Origin: Candidatus Methanolliviera sp. GoM_asphalt
GTDB lineage: Archaea; Halobacteriota; Methanoliparia; Methanoliparales; Methanoliparaceae
Reading direction: 5' to 3'
DNA length: 6,877 nucleotides
Assembly: GCA_902158745.1 (NCBI GenBank)
Contig: CABGHH010000087.1
Location: forward strand, 1 to 6,877
In this document: positions 5,630-6,877 of the stretch, one piece after another
Position numbering within the stretch: position 1 is the first letter of the stretch
Layout of the letters: each line of letters starts with the position of its first letter
The notes under the pieces: generated by a model
Database searches by the model: none
What the model was told of the DNA's origin: nothing
The model's input: the letters and a program-made list of their open reading frames with translations, nothing else
Program-made: the position numbers and the translations under genes

Positions 5630-5832
5630 TTTTCACCTTCCCCCTTTACGATGACCTGCCCTATTTCTATCCTAGCATTCTTCAAGATGAGCTTTATACC
5701 GCCACCTGTAGGTGCAGGTGTAGCAACAGATACCTGTGGCATGCCCATCGTTGGAGCTGGCGCTCCTCCAGCTACCGGTGCCGCCGGAGCCGCTTCTTTC
5801 TTCTTAATTTTCAACTGCAATTTTTTTGCCAT
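5620..5832 (-). CDS. Small Ala/Pro/Gly-rich protein with C-terminal beta motif, next to cdhC
   Basis: This 70-residue protein has a Lys-rich start (MAKKLQLKIKKKEA), a flexible low-complexity middle rich in Ala, Pro and Gly (about residues 14-45), and a structured end, GGGIKLILKNARIEIGQVIV, followed by an acidic-basic tail. An SD (AGGTGA at 5837-5842) lies four bases before the ATG, and the gene follows the cdhC stop by 15 bases, so it is a real, co-transcribed gene. No known domain is recognised with confidence. The 'linker plus IKLILKNARIEI' layout resembles, from memory, tails I associate with CdhC of some methanogens, so it may be a split-off CdhC tail. Its beta motif also faintly recalls the DVTIEGDLEIE motif of CdhD. 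A role as a small structural subunit of ACDS is inference. Confidence 0.8.
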   Translation of the reverse strand: MAKKLQLKIKKKEAAPAAPVAGGAPAPTMGMPQVSVATPAPTGGGIKLILKNARIEIGQVIVKGEGEKEE

Positions 5833-5836
5833 AGTC

Positions 5837-5842
5837 TCACCT
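5837..5842 (-). promoter_or_regulatory. Ribosome binding site of the small Ala/Pro-rich gene
   Basis: AGGTGA lies four bases before the ATG at 5832 and within the 15-base gap after the cdhC stop. It shows that this low-complexity reading frame is separately translated. Confidence 0.65.
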
Positions 5843-5847
5843 CTCTT

Positions 5848-6877
5848 TTACATCTCGAGTATACCCTCGTCGGTCAGGACATCAACCACCTGCATGAACT
5901 GTTTCTCGCTCAACACCAATTTATCGGCGACCTCATCGAGATCGATATCTCCACCTGTCTCTTCTATATATGCCACGACGTCGTCCTTGATCTTGCCCGT
6001 CACCTTCTTCAACTTCCATCCTTCCGTCAACTGCTTACCATCGACATCTCTCGTCATACCGTCTACAACGGGATGCTCTGCTTTCAACAAAAACTTCCTT
6101 AACGAATCCAGATCTTTAATTTCCTCATCTGCAATCTTTTCTTTAAGTTCCTCAGGGATGTACTCCTCGACCCTCTTCCTAAGCGTGCTTGGCACCCACA
6201 CGGTTCTCTTCCATCCGCCGTCCGCCTGAATGAACTTTGAAGATCCGAAATATGATACGCCGACACCGAGGAATCCTAAAATCTGCTTACCTCCGCCTGC
6301 CTGTCCTGCCATATTAGAAAATGTAAGACCGTTCGGCGCGGTTCCTGGGAAATCCCGATCGATCCAGCCAATACCGTCCACCTCCGGGACGTAAAAGCCG
6401 ATGACCTCAAAGCATCCGCAAGATGTGTGCGGATACTCAAAGAAAGAATGCAGTTTTATATGTGTGTACTCCCCTCCAGATTTATCCACGGCGCACTCGT
6501 TCACACCCGTATATTCTCCGCCGATTGGATCGATACATTCTCCCTTTGCTATGGCAAAGTTTGGCCCTTCTGGATCGACCCTTGCAGCGGCCCTTCCATC
6601 CGCCCAGCTGATCGCACCGCATAGAGATATCCTGTCCGGAGTGACGACACAAACATTCGTCGGAGCGAACGCCTGACAGAGCGTGCATCCATAAAATGTA
6701 TCGACATCCTCATCGTGCAGCCCTTTCGTCCTCTCATCCCTCTTTTTGTAAACTTCTATCGCTTCTGGCATTCCCTCTTTAACCTTTGCCTCGTCCGTAA
6801 CGAATATTGCCTCTATCTTCTCTATAAACGGCAGCTCATTGTGGAAGAGCATCATCGTGGCATCTGCAATCATCTTT
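5848..6877 (-). CDS. cdhC: ACDS beta subunit, acetyl-CoA synthase (partial, 5' end beyond right edge)
   Basis: CdhC makes or cleaves acetyl-CoA from CO, a methyl group and CoA at the nickel-nickel-[4Fe-4S] A-cluster. The visible 342 codons run to the right edge without a start, so roughly the first quarter is missing; the ATG at 6873 is internal. Counting from that Met, all six A-cluster cysteines are present: Cys63 and Cys66 in YGCTLCQAFAPT, Cys75, Cys85 in SLCGAISW, and the CGC pair Cys152/Cys154 that holds the distal nickel. Gly-rich core segments GTAPNGLTFSNMAGQAGGG and SSKFIQADGGW follow. The last 60 or so residues form a helical, winged-helix-like tail (IKDDVVAYIEETGGDIDLDEVADKL). The protein stops without the long low-complexity tail some archaeal CdhC have; the next gene may supply one. 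cdhA and cdhB are not in the window. Confidence 0.97.
   Translation of the reverse strand, partial: KMIADATMMLFHNELPFIEKIEAIFVTDEAKVKEGMPEAIEVYKKRDERTKGLHDEDVDTFYGCTLCQAFAPTNVCVVTPDRISLCGAISWADGRAAARVDPEGPNFAIAKGECIDPIGGEYTGVNECAVDKSGGEYTHIKLHSFFEYPHTSCGCFEVIGFYVPEVDGIGWIDRDFPGTAPNGLTFSNMAGQAGGGKQILGFLGVGVSYFGSSKFIQADGGWKRTVWVPSTLRKRVEEYIPEELKEKIADEEIKDLDSLRKFLLKAEHPVVDGMTRDVDGKQLTEGWKLKKVTGKIKDDVVAYIEETGGDIDLDEVADKLVLSEKQFMQVVDVLTDEGILEM

Noticed and set aside
5651..6229. Plus-strand open frame of 192 codons
   Set aside because: It is antisense to cdhC and the Ala/Pro-rich gene and is Ser/Pro/Phe-rich as expected for a complement of these coding sequences.

Overview
The window is a tightly packed, single-strand gene block from an archaeon, with every real gene on the minus strand (transcription runs right to left). 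It encodes part of the archaeal acetyl-CoA decarbonylase/synthase (ACDS, also CODH/ACS), the carbonyl branch of the Wood-Ljungdahl pathway. The archaeal assignment rests on the CdhC/CdhD/CdhE type of subunits, the archaeal N-terminal domain on CdhD, a DUF166 family gene and TATA-like promoter sequence. Good Shine-Dalgarno (SD) sites (GGAGG, AGGTGA, GAGGT) are present. I cannot name the genus. A methanogen, or an ACDS-using relative such as an Archaeoglobus-like or ANME/alkane-oxidising lineage, would fit. The CODH subunit genes cdhA and cdhB are not in the window.

In transcription order: cdhC (acetyl-CoA synthase beta subunit, 5' end cut by the right edge), then a 70-residue Ala/Pro/Gly-rich small protein. 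A terminator-like hairpin and a candidate promoter follow (5574-5629). Next come a CooC-type nickel-insertion ATPase, a free-standing copy of the CdhD N-terminal domain, cdhD, cdhE, and a second CooC-type ATPase with a TTG start. From that ATPase's stop codon to the next start codon the sequence is a string of six perfect triloop hairpins (784-927). Then come a DUF166 gene and, overlapping it by 13 bases, the first 37 codons of what looks like a thioredoxin.

Functionally, CdhD and CdhE form the corrinoid iron-sulfur methyl carrier. It exchanges the methyl group between tetrahydropterin and the A-cluster on CdhC, where CO, methyl and CoA are joined or split. The two CooC-like ATPases are candidates for loading nickel into the CODH C-cluster and/or the ACS A-cluster. 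The two small proteins look like detached accessory modules of the complex: one is clearly a paralogue of the CdhD N-terminus, the other may be a detached tail of CdhC.

The most unusual element is the hairpin array. It has six different stems of 8-9 perfect base pairs, every loop exactly three bases, a centre-to-centre spacing of 23-26 bases, and it reaches from inside the stop codon of one gene to the start codon of the next. No ordinary terminator, CRISPR array or known repeat that I recognise explains it. No stretch longer than 300 bases lacks a gene; the only sizeable intergenic regions are 784-917 and 5523-5619.
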